This document shows, in pieces, positions 54,768 to 64,000 of a stretch of 64,000 nucleotides of DNA. Both the position numbers and the translations under genes were made by a program. The notes beneath the pieces were generated by a model, which made no database searches, was not told where the DNA came from, and saw only the letters and a list, made by a program, of their open reading frames with translations. The stretch's first letter is position 1, and every line of letters starts with the position of its first letter. This stretch comes from Paralithodes platypus (lineage: Eukaryota; Arthropoda; Malacostraca; Decapoda; Lithodidae). The stretch spans positions 19,882,687 through 19,946,686 of the forward strand of contig CM064501.1 in NCBI GenBank assembly GCA_032716605.1, in the 5' to 3' direction.

Positions 54768-56355
54768 GGGTGGATCAGATGTTTGCAGTAAGACAGTTAT
54801 GCGAGAAGTATTTAGAGAAGCATAAGGAGATATTTTGGGCTTTTATGGATTTGGAAAAAGAGTATGATCGTTTGGATCGTGAAGCAATGTGCAAAGTGTT
54901 AAGGATTTATGAAATTGGAGGAAATTTGGTAGAAGCAGTTAAGAGTTTTAATGAAGGGAGCAGAGCATGTGTTAGAGTAGGAAATGGTGAGTTGAGTGAA
55001 TGGTTTGAGGTAAAGGTAGGTTTGCGACAGGGTTGTGTAATGTCACCATGGCTGTTTAATATGTTTATGGATGGTGTGGTGAGGGAGGTGAAAATGAGAA
55101 CTATGGGAAGAGGATTGGGTTTAGTAGGAAAGAATGGTAGAGATTGGGAGTTGAAACAGTTGCTGTTCGCTGATGACACAGCGTTGGTGGCGGATTCTGA
55201 GGAGACACTGCAGCGGGTAGTCAAAGATTTTGGTGTGGTTTGTGGAAGGAGGAAACTGAAGGTGAATGTCAATAAAAGTAAAGTAATGGTGTGTAATAGG
55301 GGTGATTGTAGAGTGAATCTAGATATGAGGCTGAATGGGGAAATATTGGAACAAGTAGAATGTTTTAAATATCTAGGAGGAACAATAAGCAGGATTGGAG
55401 GTATGGAAATGGAGGTAAAACGGAGAGTGTGTGAAGGAAGGAAGGTTTTCGGAGCAATGGGAGGGTATGTGGAAGACGAGAAATTTTGGAATGAAAGTAA
55501 AAAGTGCAATGTATCAAGGAATTGTTGTGCCAACAGTGATGTATGGGGCTGAGACATGGGCTCTGAAGAAAAAGGAGAGAAGAAATCTGGATGTGATGGA
55601 GATGAGCTGCTTGAGGAGTATGTGTGGAGTTACTCATAGAGACAGATTGAGGAATGAAGAGATACGTAGGAGAGTGGGGCAGCAGGAACATTTGTTAGCC
55701 ACAGTGGACAGAAGGGTGCTGAGATCGTATGGTCATGTTGAACGAATGGAAGATGAAAGGCTTACAAAGAGAATATGTGAGTCAGTTACAAGGGGATATA
55801 GAAGGGCAGGAAGACCCCCCATTGAGATGGAGAGACTGTGTAAGACAAGCTTTGGATGATAGAGGAATGACTATAGATCAGGCAAGAGAAGTGGTAATAA
55901 ACAGTAATGAATGGAGAATGCTTGTGAATAGATGACTGAACACATGGTCATTTGAGGGAAGGGGTCGGGCGCAAGTTGGACTAGATAATAGTCCATCAGG
56001 CACCTGGCCCGGGGAGACAATTTATATGAAGGGTACGCCTGGAAGTGTGGTGGGCGGGCTTGTGGCTTCGGCTCCGCTGCATGTCTGCCTGCCGAGATCG
56101 GAACCTCTCCAGGTGGTCGGGGGCCGGGGGAGTGCTGGAGGGACCTTGGTGACCCTGGTCTCTGGGTCTTCTCCCGGATGACCTAGATGTGTGTGAATTT
56201 GTGTTTTGTTTTTGTGTGTTTGTTGTTTTCTGTTGTGTTTTGTGTTGTCCCTATTCCTGCTCTGTCTTGAGTCACCCCCCCCCCCAAAAAAAAAAAAAAA
56301 ATAGGAAAAGTGGGGATTGGGCCTGAGTAAATAGATAGAAAATAGATTGATTATA
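54768..56355 (+). mobile_element. RTE-clade LINE RTE4, 5'-truncated
   Basis: Starts mid reverse transcriptase (VDQMFAVRQLCEKYLEK) and ends after a long 3' untranslated region with C/A runs (56274-56301) and an AT-rich GATTATATTGATTATTT end. The word ATTGATTATT occurs just before the start (about 54753) and at the end (about 56343), a probable target duplication. Coding-strand usage is G/A-rich. Distinct lineage from RTE1 and R2. Confidence 0.85.
54770..55935 (+). pseudogene. RTE4 reverse transcriptase C-terminal half
   Basis: Three overlapping frames (54770-55552, 55431-55859, 55729-55935) encode FMDLEKEYDRLDREAM (motif A), KVGLRQGCVMSPWLFNMFMD (motif B), LLFADDTALVAD (motif C), LEQVECFKYLGGTISRI, then VMYGAETWALKKKER, MSCLRSMCGVTHRDRLRNEE, SYGHVERMEDERLTK and NEWRMLVNR at the end. 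Two single-base frameshifts (near 55480 and 55800) divide it. Endonuclease and fingers are absent, so it is a dead copy, but few other changes are evident. Confidence 0.87.
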
Positions 56356-56695
56356 TTGATTATTTATTTATAACACCATTGTAACCATTCTTACGTCACT
56401 GTCTACTGCTTTCATGCATCGATTCAGACTGCACTCAAGCATGAGTCAGCTGACTAAGTGTGAGTGTTTGTTCTTGTGTGTGTCGCGGACTGCCCGCCAT
56501 GACAACTAAGTTTTCTCTAGCTCGGTTTTAAGTGGTTTTGTAGCCCTGTACTAGCTTCAGGAGCTCAGGCAGCCATCTGGTGTGCGTGGTGAAGACTCGA
56601 TTCACTCGCCAGGGCGGCCATCTGGGTGGGATGGGTTACTTTTTACATTTGTAGAGATACCAAAACAGGGAACAGCTATACCTCTCTTCAAAGCT
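56356..56695. other. Unassigned sequence
   Basis: No coding pattern. It may belong to the LTR of the Gypsy element to its right, read leftwards. Confidence 0.35.
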
Positions 56696-56919
56696 TTAAC
56701 CCTTTCAGGCCCGGGGGTTGCCGTTTACTATTCAAAATAGAATTATCTTACTCTCATAATTTCCTCTCCAAAATTAGTCTTCTGCCCACAACTCACTCAA
56801 AGACAACTGCAGAGGTTGAAACAATTAAAATAAAGGTTTCTAAACACCCCTGTTGGTCACAAAGGTTTAAAGTATCCCTAAAGGACGCGATCGTAGCCAT
56901 ACGTGAGTGAAATGGTTAA
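56696..56919. mobile_element. TTAA-flanked element M5
   Basis: 224 bp with TTAA at 56696-56699 and 56916-56919. Left end TTAACCCTTTCAGGCCCGGG; right end inwards TTAACCATTTCACTCACG; shared TTAACCnTTTCAnnC. Non-coding. Confidence 0.65.
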
Positions 56920-57049
56920 GTGTTTGCCTGGCATGACAGGAAAAGGTACTAGGGGCATCTGTACTTTTGCAGGGCTGTGAGGAGGGCCAGGTATCTTGTC
57001 GTAGTCGTGCTGTGTCTTCTTCTTCTCTCGTTCGAGCGGTACGTTGCTG

Positions 57050-57250
57050 AAGAAGTGGGTGGAATACAACCCAATTTGCCAAGCAGATCAAGTGGAATAA
57101 GACTTGAGTGTATTGGAGGGATAGGTAAAATACCCTTAATCCAGTCGATAAGCGGAATACTGACTTCTCTGAACGAGTGGAATACAATTTGTGTTGCCAA
57201 GCGGAATACGACTTAGCACCTCAAGCAGAATACGACTTAAGTGTGGTTCG
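57050..57250. repeat. Degenerate GGAATACGACTT repeats
   Basis: At least seven imperfect copies of (C/G)A(A/G)(C/T)GGAATACgACTT are scattered through the segment: GTGGAATACAAC, GTGGAATAAGACTT, GCGGAATACTGACTT, GTGGAATACAA, GCGGAATACGACTT and GCAGAATACGACTT. Spacing is irregular (about 20-40 bp). The position just downstream of the Gypsy pol end (on the minus strand) suggests they are LTR elements, perhaps protein-binding sites. Confidence 0.6.
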
Positions 57251-58151
57251 CTGGGTCAGCTAACAACTGGCGTTTTGCTTAGAGCTTGTATCCGCTTTTC
57301 ATTCTGCCTGCTGTTCTGGTGGTTTGGAGGAAAAGTGTATTCCTGGTCTCTGTTGTGTTGATGTTTTCTATGCCCTTGTTGATCCGGGGTAGCAGGTAAA
57401 GGGAAGATGAATGGCAGGAGCTCATGTCGGACTGGGATATGGGTCCCTGGGGATCTTGGGGGCAGAGAAATTGCCATGGCTTTGTGACGTGGTAGATGCC
57501 GTCTCTCTATGGCTCATGGACAGGGGAAGTTGAGGATGAAAAATACAATGGGCTAATCCTAATATTGTGGGGGGTATGGAGAGTCTACCATATCTGGTGC
57601 AAGTTTTTTTTTTTTTTTTTTTTTTTTTTAAAGTGTATCAGAGAGATGGAAGGGGTACGAGTCGAGTCGTGGGTGGCGGTGGTGAAGGGGGGGGGGGGGG
57701 GAAGGTTGAGGTGGGTTGGAAGAGGGGGGAAAAGGGATGAACATAGGGGCAGGGGTGACACTTGTTTTTATCTTTTAGTGGTTGGGCTGTTTTAATTTGT
57801 TCTAATTTGGGCATTTTGTGGGTGGTGACACGGCAGACATATCTATTTCTGTACATCCTAAGATCACCATGGTAGCAGTTTGGAACCTTAGAGATTTTGT
57901 GGGGCCTATGAATTTATGTTGAAATGTATTCTTAATGGGCAAATTAGCAATCACAGATTCTTCACTTACTTCGAATGGGGTGGCGGCTTTGTCAACGTAG
58001 TGAGATTGTTGTAGTTGTCGTAAACAGTTATTTATTTGTGATCGTGGAGGGTTGTTGGGCTATGTGCCGAAAGGGCAACACAAGTGGGTGGTTGCCAAAA
58101 ACAAGCTCGTGGGGGGGAAAATGCCATAATCATGGGAGTTGTTTAATCCCC
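57251..58151 (-). pseudogene. Ty3/Gypsy pol, C-terminal extension
   Basis: Antisense reading from 58000 gives DKAATPFEVSEESVIANLPI then TFQHKFIGPTKSLRFQTATM, the integrase C-terminal/chromodomain-like segment in which related elements read KFxGPYxV. Further left is a Pro/His-rich frame (57477-57256, RSPGTHIPVRHELLPFIFPL) that may be the end of the polyprotein. The region also has a T-run (57606-57630) and a G-run (57687-57700). Heavily decayed. Confidence 0.6.
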
Positions 58152-58400
58152 ATGGCCACAGGCCGTAGCTCGATTGGTAGAGCGTTCGCCTGCTAACCGT
58201 GAGGTTGACGGTTCGAGCCTCGGGCCAGCCAGTGAGTTATTGGCAGACGTCAGTGCTGTTGGTGAACGGTGCGGTCTAGCAATCTGTGGCAACTATTCAC
58301 TAAGTCCCTGATTCATCAGGGCACCCACCCTAGCCTTGCTATTCAGCAGGGATTGTATGGTGGTAAAAACTGCATCATCATCATCATTGCATCATTCTTA
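58152..58400 (+). mobile_element. tRNA-derived SINE, copy 2 of the second family
   Basis: The head GGCCGTAGCTCGATTGGTAG has a good D-arm (GCTC...GAGC) and the B box is GGTTCGAGCCT. The anticodon stem around CTGCTAA does not pair, so it is a SINE head. The body includes CTAAGTCCCTGATTCATCAG and GGGCACCCACCCTAGCC, with a (CAT)n tail TGCATCATCATCATCATTGC. Inserted in the Gypsy pol remnant. It is better preserved than the copy at 21772. Confidence 0.75.
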
Positions 58401-58519
58401 ATGTATTTGGCCAATCAGCTGTTTTATTAGCCGTCATTAGAGGTTTGTAGTTCATTTGTGATGCTGTGGTGGCTTAATCTCTCACATATTGAGTTGCCTT
58501 TTAGCCAGAATGGGGAGGA

Positions 58520-59120
58520 GTGTAAAATTATATATCTTAGTAGTATAGAGAATTCGCCCAGATTTGACCTCTGAAATCGGGGGCATTGTCACTTTGCAGG
58601 GATTGAGGTAGGCTGAAATATGGCAAATCTTTAGAAAGTAGGGCATTTGCGACGGCCTCGGTGCTGTGCTCTTTTAATGGTGTTGCAACTACGAATTTAG
58701 AGTGGGTGTCAACAAAGGTTATCTCGTAAAGGCATGAGTTGTGAGCGGGGAAGGGGCCCATTACTTCTATTGCTAACAGCTGCCAGGGTTTCTCGGCTGT
58801 GAAGGTGCCTGAAGGGCTTCAAGTTCTCGTTATGCCTTTTCCTTTGGCACAGGATAGGCAGGCCTTTGTGATTTTCCTGGCAGCTGAGCACCATCCAGTA
58901 GGTCAAATTAAATGTCTGGAGCAATTTCTTATATCCGAGATGAATGCCATTACCCGTGTGGAGGTGTGACATCAACTCGTCAGTTGCTATTGGGTCGAAT
59001 ATTACATGCCCCGAATCTGTTAATATATTGTCACCTACACGCTGCACAGAGTCGATCATGTTTTGGGGGACCCACAAGGGTCCTGTTTGAGTCTCCCAAA
59101 CTTGGAGCAGTGTTTTCTGT
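58520..59120 (-). pseudogene. Ty3/Gypsy integrase
   Basis: The zinc-binding H2C2 region (FDPIATDELMSHLHTGNGIH, GYKKLLQTF, CQRKRHNENLKP) is followed by the core: MGPFPAHNSCLYEITFVDTH, FVVATPLKEHSTEAVANALL, and LQSDNAPDFRGQ holding the second catalytic Asp. Frameshifts occur near 58800 and 58540. Typical order for Ty3/Gypsy (RT, RNase H, IN on the minus strand, right to left). Confidence 0.8.
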
Positions 59121-59159
59121 TGCTAGGGTGTGAAGGGGGGGGGGGGGGGGGGTGACATG

Positions 59160-60430
59160 GGATAAGCTGAGGGGTTGTTTTTCCTCAAGGTGAATAGTGG
59201 CTAGGAAAGGAGATGGTGTGATGGCATTGATTGGGAGACTGAATAGGGCATCTGCATTGGCATCCAGTTTTCCTCTTGGGTACTTGATGTTGAAATTTAA
59301 TTCTTGCAAAGTTTCCTGCCATCGGATTATGAGGGTGTTTGGGGTTTGTAAATACCTCAGCCATTATAATGAGTGGTGGTTGGTAATGATGGTAAGTTTG
59401 GTGCCAAACAAGTATGATCTGAATTGTTGGAGGGCCCAGACTAATCTTAGCCACTCCCTTTTGGTCGCAGCATAATTTATTTCTGATGGATTAAAGGTGA
59501 CTTAGGACAATACGGCTCCAATGCCGACTAAAGAAACATCCCTAGATAACCTGAAGGCAGAGTATAATCAGGAAAAGCAACGATCAGAGCTGATGTGAGA
59601 GCGAAATTGAGTTGGTGAAGTGCTTACAAGCGATGAAGTGCTTACAAGCAGTTATTTATCCAAGCAAATGGTTTTCCTTTCTATAGGGGCTTAGCAATAG
59701 TGGAGAAACCTGTCACAAACCTCCTGTAGTAGGAAGCTAATATGAGAAATGTGCAGACTCCTTTGACATCTTGGGGTGGGTCTATTTAATTTATGGAGTC
59801 TATTTTACTTGAATTGGGCGCGATTCTAGCCTCAGATATGGCATGGCCTAAGTATGACACAGATGATTGGTCTAGGGTGCATTTGGATAGTTTAAGTTTC
59901 ACCTCAGCTTTCCTAATCCAGGAGAAAACTTTGGCTAGTTTGTTCAGATGTTCTTCCCACATTCATGGTGACAACGATCATATTATCGAAGTACCATAGA
60001 CACGTCTCCCACATAAAACCTTGGGGGTCCAAATCCATGAGTTTCGAGAACGTCGCATTAACCGAAGAGACAGACTTTGAATTTGTAATGTCTCCCGCTA
60101 CTAGTGGAGAACGCGGTTTTTCTTTGGTGTATTCGTGTACGAGAATTAGCCAGTATATGCCTTGTAAATCTAGGGTGGAAACAAGTTTAGCGCCTTGTAT
60201 AGTCTAAGGAATCGTCGATACGTAAAAGGGGGGTGGCATATTTAATTGTGACGTCATTTCAGTGGTGGTAATCAATGCAGAAGCAGAGTGATCCGTCTCA
60301 CTTCTTTTTACCAGGACAACGGGTGATGACTACGGGCTCTTCGGGGGTGACACTAAGTCGGCGTCCAACATTTGTTGAACCTGAGTGTCCTCTTTGTCTC
60401 TCTAAATCATTTTTTTTCTTAACGAGGGTT
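59160..60430 (-). pseudogene. Ty3/Gypsy reverse transcriptase and RNase H
   Basis: From right to left in shifting frames: MLDADLVSP and WSSPVVLVK (fingers), CIDYHH/NDVT with YATPLLRIDDSLD, STLDLQGIYWLILVHEY (motif A area), YFDNMIVVT in place of the YxDDIVV catalytic box (second Asp is Asn), then RNase H with LVGIGAVLS, INYAATKREWLRLVWALQQF and SYLFGTKLTIITNHHSL, closing NFNIKYPRGKLDANADALFS. Many stops; an old copy. Confidence 0.82.
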
Positions 60431-60464
60431 GACGTTTAGATTTATGTTGGGTTGTGGCACAACT

Positions 60465-61765
60465 AATGCTATCTTCATTCTTAGGCAACTGCAAGAGAGG
60501 TTCTTAGAGAAAAACAGGGAGTTATACCTAGTTCTTGTAGATCTGGAGAAGCTTTGACCAGGTGCCCAGAAAAGTAATGCAGTGGGGTATGAGAAAACTC
60601 GGAGTAGAAGAGTGGCTAGTGCATGTGATAATGAGACTGTATGAGGGGTCACGGGTAGCAGTTAAAGTGAATGGGGGCCAGAGCGAAGAGTTACCAGTGA
60701 AGGTTAGAGTTCACCAAGGTTCAGTGCTGAGCCCATTATCCTACTGTTTGTTTTGGTCCTGGACTTTAGGACAGGACTCTCATGGGAGCTGTTATTATGC
60801 AGATGATCTAGTTCTATCACAGAGTGCACAGGAAGCAGAGGCAAAGTTCAAAAGATGGAGGGAGGGTATGGCAAATAAGGGTCTAAGAGTTAACATAGAT
60901 AAAACAACGGTCATGATTAGTGGAGTAGGCTGTGGAACTATGGAAAGAAGCAGCGACTATCGATGTGCAGTATGTGGGAAGGGGTGGGAAGTAACTCAAT
61001 TTAATGTTGCGTCTGTAGTGACTGGGTACACAAGAGATGTAGTGGAGCTAGAGGACTTTTGATGAGAATCACAGGCTTTGAATGTGCAGTGTGCAAGGGA
61101 GATATTGTGCCTGTCAGTGTTGATTTTGACAGTGTAACGCTGGAGTGTGTGAATAAGTTCTGCTACCTGGACGATATGGTTTCCGCCGGAGATGGCACTG
61201 AAGCTGGCTCCATTGCTAGAGTCAGAAGTGGCTGGGGATAGTTTAGAGACCTGTTGCCACTCCTGACCATGAGAGGGCTCCCACCCCACCTTAAAGGGAA
61301 GGTATATACCTCATGTGTTAGGAGCGCGATGACCTATGCCTCGGAGACGTGGCCGGTTAAAGCGTAGGATATCAATAGAATGGAACGGAATGAGAAGAGA
61401 ACGGCGATATGGATATGTGGGGTTAATCTCAGGTACGGGGTATCGAGCGAGGAATTAAGAAGGCGTCTGAGCATTAGGAGTGTCAGTGATGTGATGCGCA
61501 CGAGCCGACATGGTTGGTTTGGACACGTGGAGAGAATGGAGGATCAGAATTTGGTGAGGAAATACCAGACTGTGAACGTGGGAGGAGCTGCATGTAGTGG
61601 TATACCTAGAATGACATGGGATCAGGTACTCCGGTTCGATCTCAAAATGAAGAACATGACAACGGAGGCAGCCCTTGACAGGGCCGCTTGAAAAGCCGCC
61701 ATTTAGGACGTGAAACTGTAACCACTTTCTCTGTGGAAAAACCGGTCTTTAAACTTGTATGTATG
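60465..61765 (+). mobile_element. RTE-X LINE inserted in the Gypsy element
   Basis: Sense copy, 5'-truncated at about LQERFLEKNRELYLVLVDLE. It continues with motif A (frame-shifted), VPRKVMQWGMRKLGVEEW, VRVHQGSVLSPL (motif B), YYADDLVLSQSAQE (motif C), the zinc segment CAVCGKGWEV, FECAVCKGDIVPVSV, VNKFCYLDDM, then the C-terminal domain to 61691. The 3' end is GTATGTATGAATGAATGTATG. The flanking minus-strand Gypsy gag and pol show where it landed. Confidence 0.88.
60562..61691 (+). pseudogene. RTE-X reverse transcriptase and C-terminus
   Basis: Open blocks at 60562-61062 (166 codons, palm and catalytic YADD, ending in a degraded zinc finger CAVCGKGWEVTQF), 61059-61241 (second zinc segment and VNKFCYL) and 61380-61691 (RTAIWICGVNLRYGVSSEEL, RTSRHGWFGHVERMEDQN). 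Frameshifts near 61060 and 61250 and stops near 61366 separate them. This is the most complete copy of the family in the window and is useful as its reference. Confidence 0.85.
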
Positions 61766-61789
61766 AATGAATGTATGCTCGGAATCCAA

Positions 61790-62432
61790 ACAGGTCGATT
61801 TCTATGGTAAGTGTTTCTCATTGTCTCACCTGATGTTGGGAGTACTTGGCCTGGTTGTGCCGGGGTTCCTTCACTCTCCAAACACTTTTTCCACCAGCTT
61901 GCAGCTTGGTGGGTACTCTGCTGAGGGCGTAAGCCCGATAATTGCTGTTTGATTCTGATTTGGACGTGACCAGTTTCCAGATTAAGATGATGTCTTTCTC
62001 GGAATTCGTAGGGTCATGGATGGCAAAGTGTTGTTGGCTGCGACTAGAGAACTCACATGAGTTGCTCGAATACTGTTTTGTCTATGTCAGGGGAAGAAGC
62101 GTTAGGGTAAGCCACAGTTGTGTGTTTGCAGATAAGAATCATCGTTTTATGTAGGTTACCAACAAAGATTATCGCATTCAGTTTTTGAAGGGCAACAATG
62201 GGGCCCAGTGAAGGTAGTAGTGAGTTGACTTTAAACCGTTCCAATTAATGTCATCGGATATCTTACCAGCAATGAGGCAACCTACATTAGCGAGTAATGC
62301 TGCGACTCTCTCCAGATCATTTGTGTAAACTATCTTCATGGCAGGCTCTATCAACTGAATGTACGTCATTATGTCAATGGTTTCTGAGTCAAACCGATGG
62401 ATGGAAATTTGAATATTAGTGTTGTTCACCAT
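61790..62432 (-). pseudogene. Probable Ty3/Gypsy gag remnant
   Basis: A minus-strand frame at 62432-62178 reads IDIMTYIQLIEPAMKIVYTN, DLERVAALLANVGCLIAGKI. Shorter blocks continue leftwards (VFEQLM, HDPTNSEKDIILIWKLVTSK). Position upstream of the Gypsy pol and matching strand suggest gag, but I see no zinc knuckle and the identification is inference. It could instead be an unrelated repeat. Confidence 0.45.
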
Positions 62433-62540
62433 TTCAAATGTTTGACTGTACAGTACTTGTGTCTAATACTTATAAGTGACCGACTCATCTGAGAGCTGTT
62501 CTATCTGTCCTCCGAGAAAAGACCACTACTTGCCACCAGT

Positions 62541-62735
62541 AAAAGGCTGAGTATCTGGCCATTATTTCAGGCTTCTTACAATACTCTAATAACCATTTTA
62601 GATCGTGCAGTACGTTCTTATTTTACTGGGAGCACTAAAGATAGAACATAATACTTGTGTATGGTTTATAAGGTTAATTTACATTACCTATAAAGCAAGT
62701 TTCGTAAACATTGATAAGTGACTGGTGGCAAATAA
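62541..62735. repeat. Unclassified dispersed repeat, copy 2 (empty site)
   Basis: Matches 50261-50291 plus 50924-51120 and lacks the M2 element found there. The site reads CTCTAATAACCATTTTAG here against GGGTTAACCATTTTAAAT after M2. Confidence 0.6.
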
Positions 62736-63263
62736 TAGTGTTGTGCCGCTATTTGAAAGCGTACAAACTCGGTTAACTGCAGTATCAGCTGGGGTTGAAC
62801 ATAGAAAGAGGGTATGGATGACATGTAGAATCACAGTTCACAAGCTTTATTTACTTAATCACTATAGTCCATTCATTATAGGTTGGCCAGAGATCGTTAA
62901 CTCTATCCTCTGTAACTAAAAAAGGGCTATACCAAACGAGCTGTAAATTTCCACACCCGTTCCTTGGTTGACTTTTCCCAAATGGTAGAAATATTAGTTC
63001 GATCACTTAGTCGTTTTTTTGTTATAGAGGTTAGTGGTCACAATTTCTGGCCTACCTATAATGAACAGGAGCAGCTCAAGTAGCTCTCCTATTATGACTT
63101 TGACATTATACTGACAACAATATATATATAAATAGACTCGTTGAACAAGATATTTCCTATTCTAAGGTGCACACGAATACAAATACATACACTGTTGGCC
63201 CAGGGGGTCACAGGAGTAAAGGGTGAATGGCAGTTCTCGTTTAAGGATATTAGTGGGTAGCCT

Positions 63264-63302
63264 ACTAGAGAACCTATAGTTAGTTACTATAGGATCTCTA
63301 GT
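63264..63302. repeat. Short hairpin
   Basis: ACTAGAGAACCTATAGT (63264-63280) and ACTATAGGATCTCTAGT (63286-63302) pair at 16 of 17 positions around a 5-base loop. GTTGGCCCA at 63194 and TGGGCCAAC at 63311 form an outer inverted pair. Confidence 0.65.
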
Positions 63303-64000
63303 GGGTACTATGGGCCAACCTCTGGTGGGGGGCCTTCCCACGCACATGTGTCTGTATGGGTAGGTGTACACACAGTCACAAGCGCCGAGAAGGGGGGGAG
63401 GGGGTCATGTAGCGAGGAGGGGTATCGATTAACAAGAGTTGTGTCAATGAAGGATATGACAATACTATATTTTTAATGGTTAACCTCTAAGCTGCATTCA
63501 TTAGTATGGAAAAGGATATCCCCTATGCGTGAGATTGACGATTTTGATAGGGATTACTGAATTGAGTGAAAATACCATTAAATTAACGTCTGTGAAATGG
63601 AAGTCCACATCTACCCTGTAAATGTTATCGCCCTAGACAATCTGGTTTTCCCATGGCAGTGGCCAGAAGTTGTGTGGTTGGCCCGCATAAGCACACCTCT
63701 GGCACATCCATAAAGATCTGCTTATATGCACATATGCTTTATAGCACCTCATTACAGTCATTACAATGTTTTTCCAAGGTACATAGGCTATGTATGGAGT
63801 ATTTTAATGTAGGGGAGGATATGTTGAAGGCATACAAATGGGATTACAGACTGATAATTATAAAGCAGAAATATGTGATAGAAGGGGTAACAATATGTGG
63901 TGTGAGAAGGATTTGTGGTGGAAGGTGGAAGAAGAGAGAGGGAAAGCTGAGAGTCTGGTGTGTATCGTCCTCCTTCCCCTCGTCCCCGCACGTTGTGCTA

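Larger units (their letters stand above)
62450..64000. other. Unassigned sequence at right edge
   Basis: No gene seen. It contains the second copy of the dispersed repeat (62541-62735), a 17-bp hairpin at 63264-63302 and GTTGGCCCA/TGGGCCAAC words around it. The Gypsy 5' LTR would be expected near 62450-63100, but I cannot match it to the other side. Confidence 0.5.

Noticed and set aside
55365..55691. Minus-strand frames opposite RTE4
   Set aside because: They are antisense shadows of the G/A-rich coding strand of the LINE.
56949..57200. A possible upstream exon of the FRRS1-like gene on the minus strand
   Set aside because: No DOMON or reeler pattern and no splice site in the needed phase; the sequence overlaps the GGAATAC repeat cluster.
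58152..58225. A tRNA gene (anticodon loop CTGCTAA)
   Set aside because: The D-arm and B box are good, but the acceptor and anticodon stems do not pair and the sequence continues into a SINE body that is repeated at 21772.
4164..58400. A partnership between the SINE with the CAT tail and RTE1 with the GAT tail
   Set aside because: Read in the sense direction the tails are (CAT)n and (GAT)n, which are complementary rather than the same, so a shared 3' end is not shown.
1..64000. Bacterial reverse-transcriptase systems (retrons, diversity-generating elements)
   Set aside because: All reverse transcriptases here have LINE, BEL/Pao or Gypsy domain order with APE endonuclease, RNase H or integrase, and the setting is intronic and eukaryotic.

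Overview
This window looks like arthropod nuclear DNA, most likely from a decapod crustacean. That inference rests on the dominant LINE family, which resembles LINE proteins I associate with crab, shrimp and crayfish genomes. It also rests on large AT-rich introns, microsatellites and the absence of any prokaryote-style gene packing. No rRNA gene, functional tRNA gene, CRISPR array or complete host gene is visible.

The only host gene I can support lies on the minus strand. Three exons, 49718-49813, 22165-22321 and 9364-9584, join in phase. They encode the middle of a DOMON domain, its C-terminal end, and the first membrane segment of a cytochrome b561 domain, as in ferric-chelate reductase 1 (FRRS1/SDR2-like) proteins. 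The two introns, about 27.4 kb and 12.6 kb, hold most of the window and are largely made of nested transposable elements. The 5' exons should lie beyond the right edge and the 3' exons beyond the left edge.

The most abundant element is a Jockey-like LINE, called family J here, with eight copies: 1563-8655, 10393-10640, 11659-14793, 15254-21452, 23061-23912, 25235-40665, 45098-48061 and 52787-54066. The other elements are: CR1-like LINEs at 1-1548 and 52480-52786; RTE-clade LINEs at 4164-7908, 15682-20028, 44681-49630 and 54768-56355; an RTE-like LINE with a zinc-finger C-terminus, called RTE-X here, in many fragments; an I/Jockey-group LINE with a (CAA)n tail at 41037-43700, 16599-17793 and 51210-51270; a BEL/Pao LTR element at 25912-35020; a decayed Ty3/Gypsy element at about 57250-62432; a 1.8 kb solo LTR; several tRNA-derived SINEs; a TA-flanked mariner-type MITE; and at least nine short elements flanked by TTAA (piggyBac-like target choice).

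The elements are stacked inside each other. The deepest stack is at 25.2-40.7 kb. A J copy holds the BEL/Pao element, which itself holds three TTAA elements. Further on, the same J copy holds an RTE-X LINE, which holds the solo LTR, which holds another TTAA element. Target-site duplications at many of these borders give the order of events.

No new biochemical system is apparent. The most unusual signals are one TTAA inside the J reverse transcriptase gene that is occupied in three of the six copies that cover it; a duplicated protease segment inside the BEL/Pao pol gene; a 317-bp inverted repeat with almost identical arms; and a palindrome of nearly 400 bp made from J endonuclease sequence.
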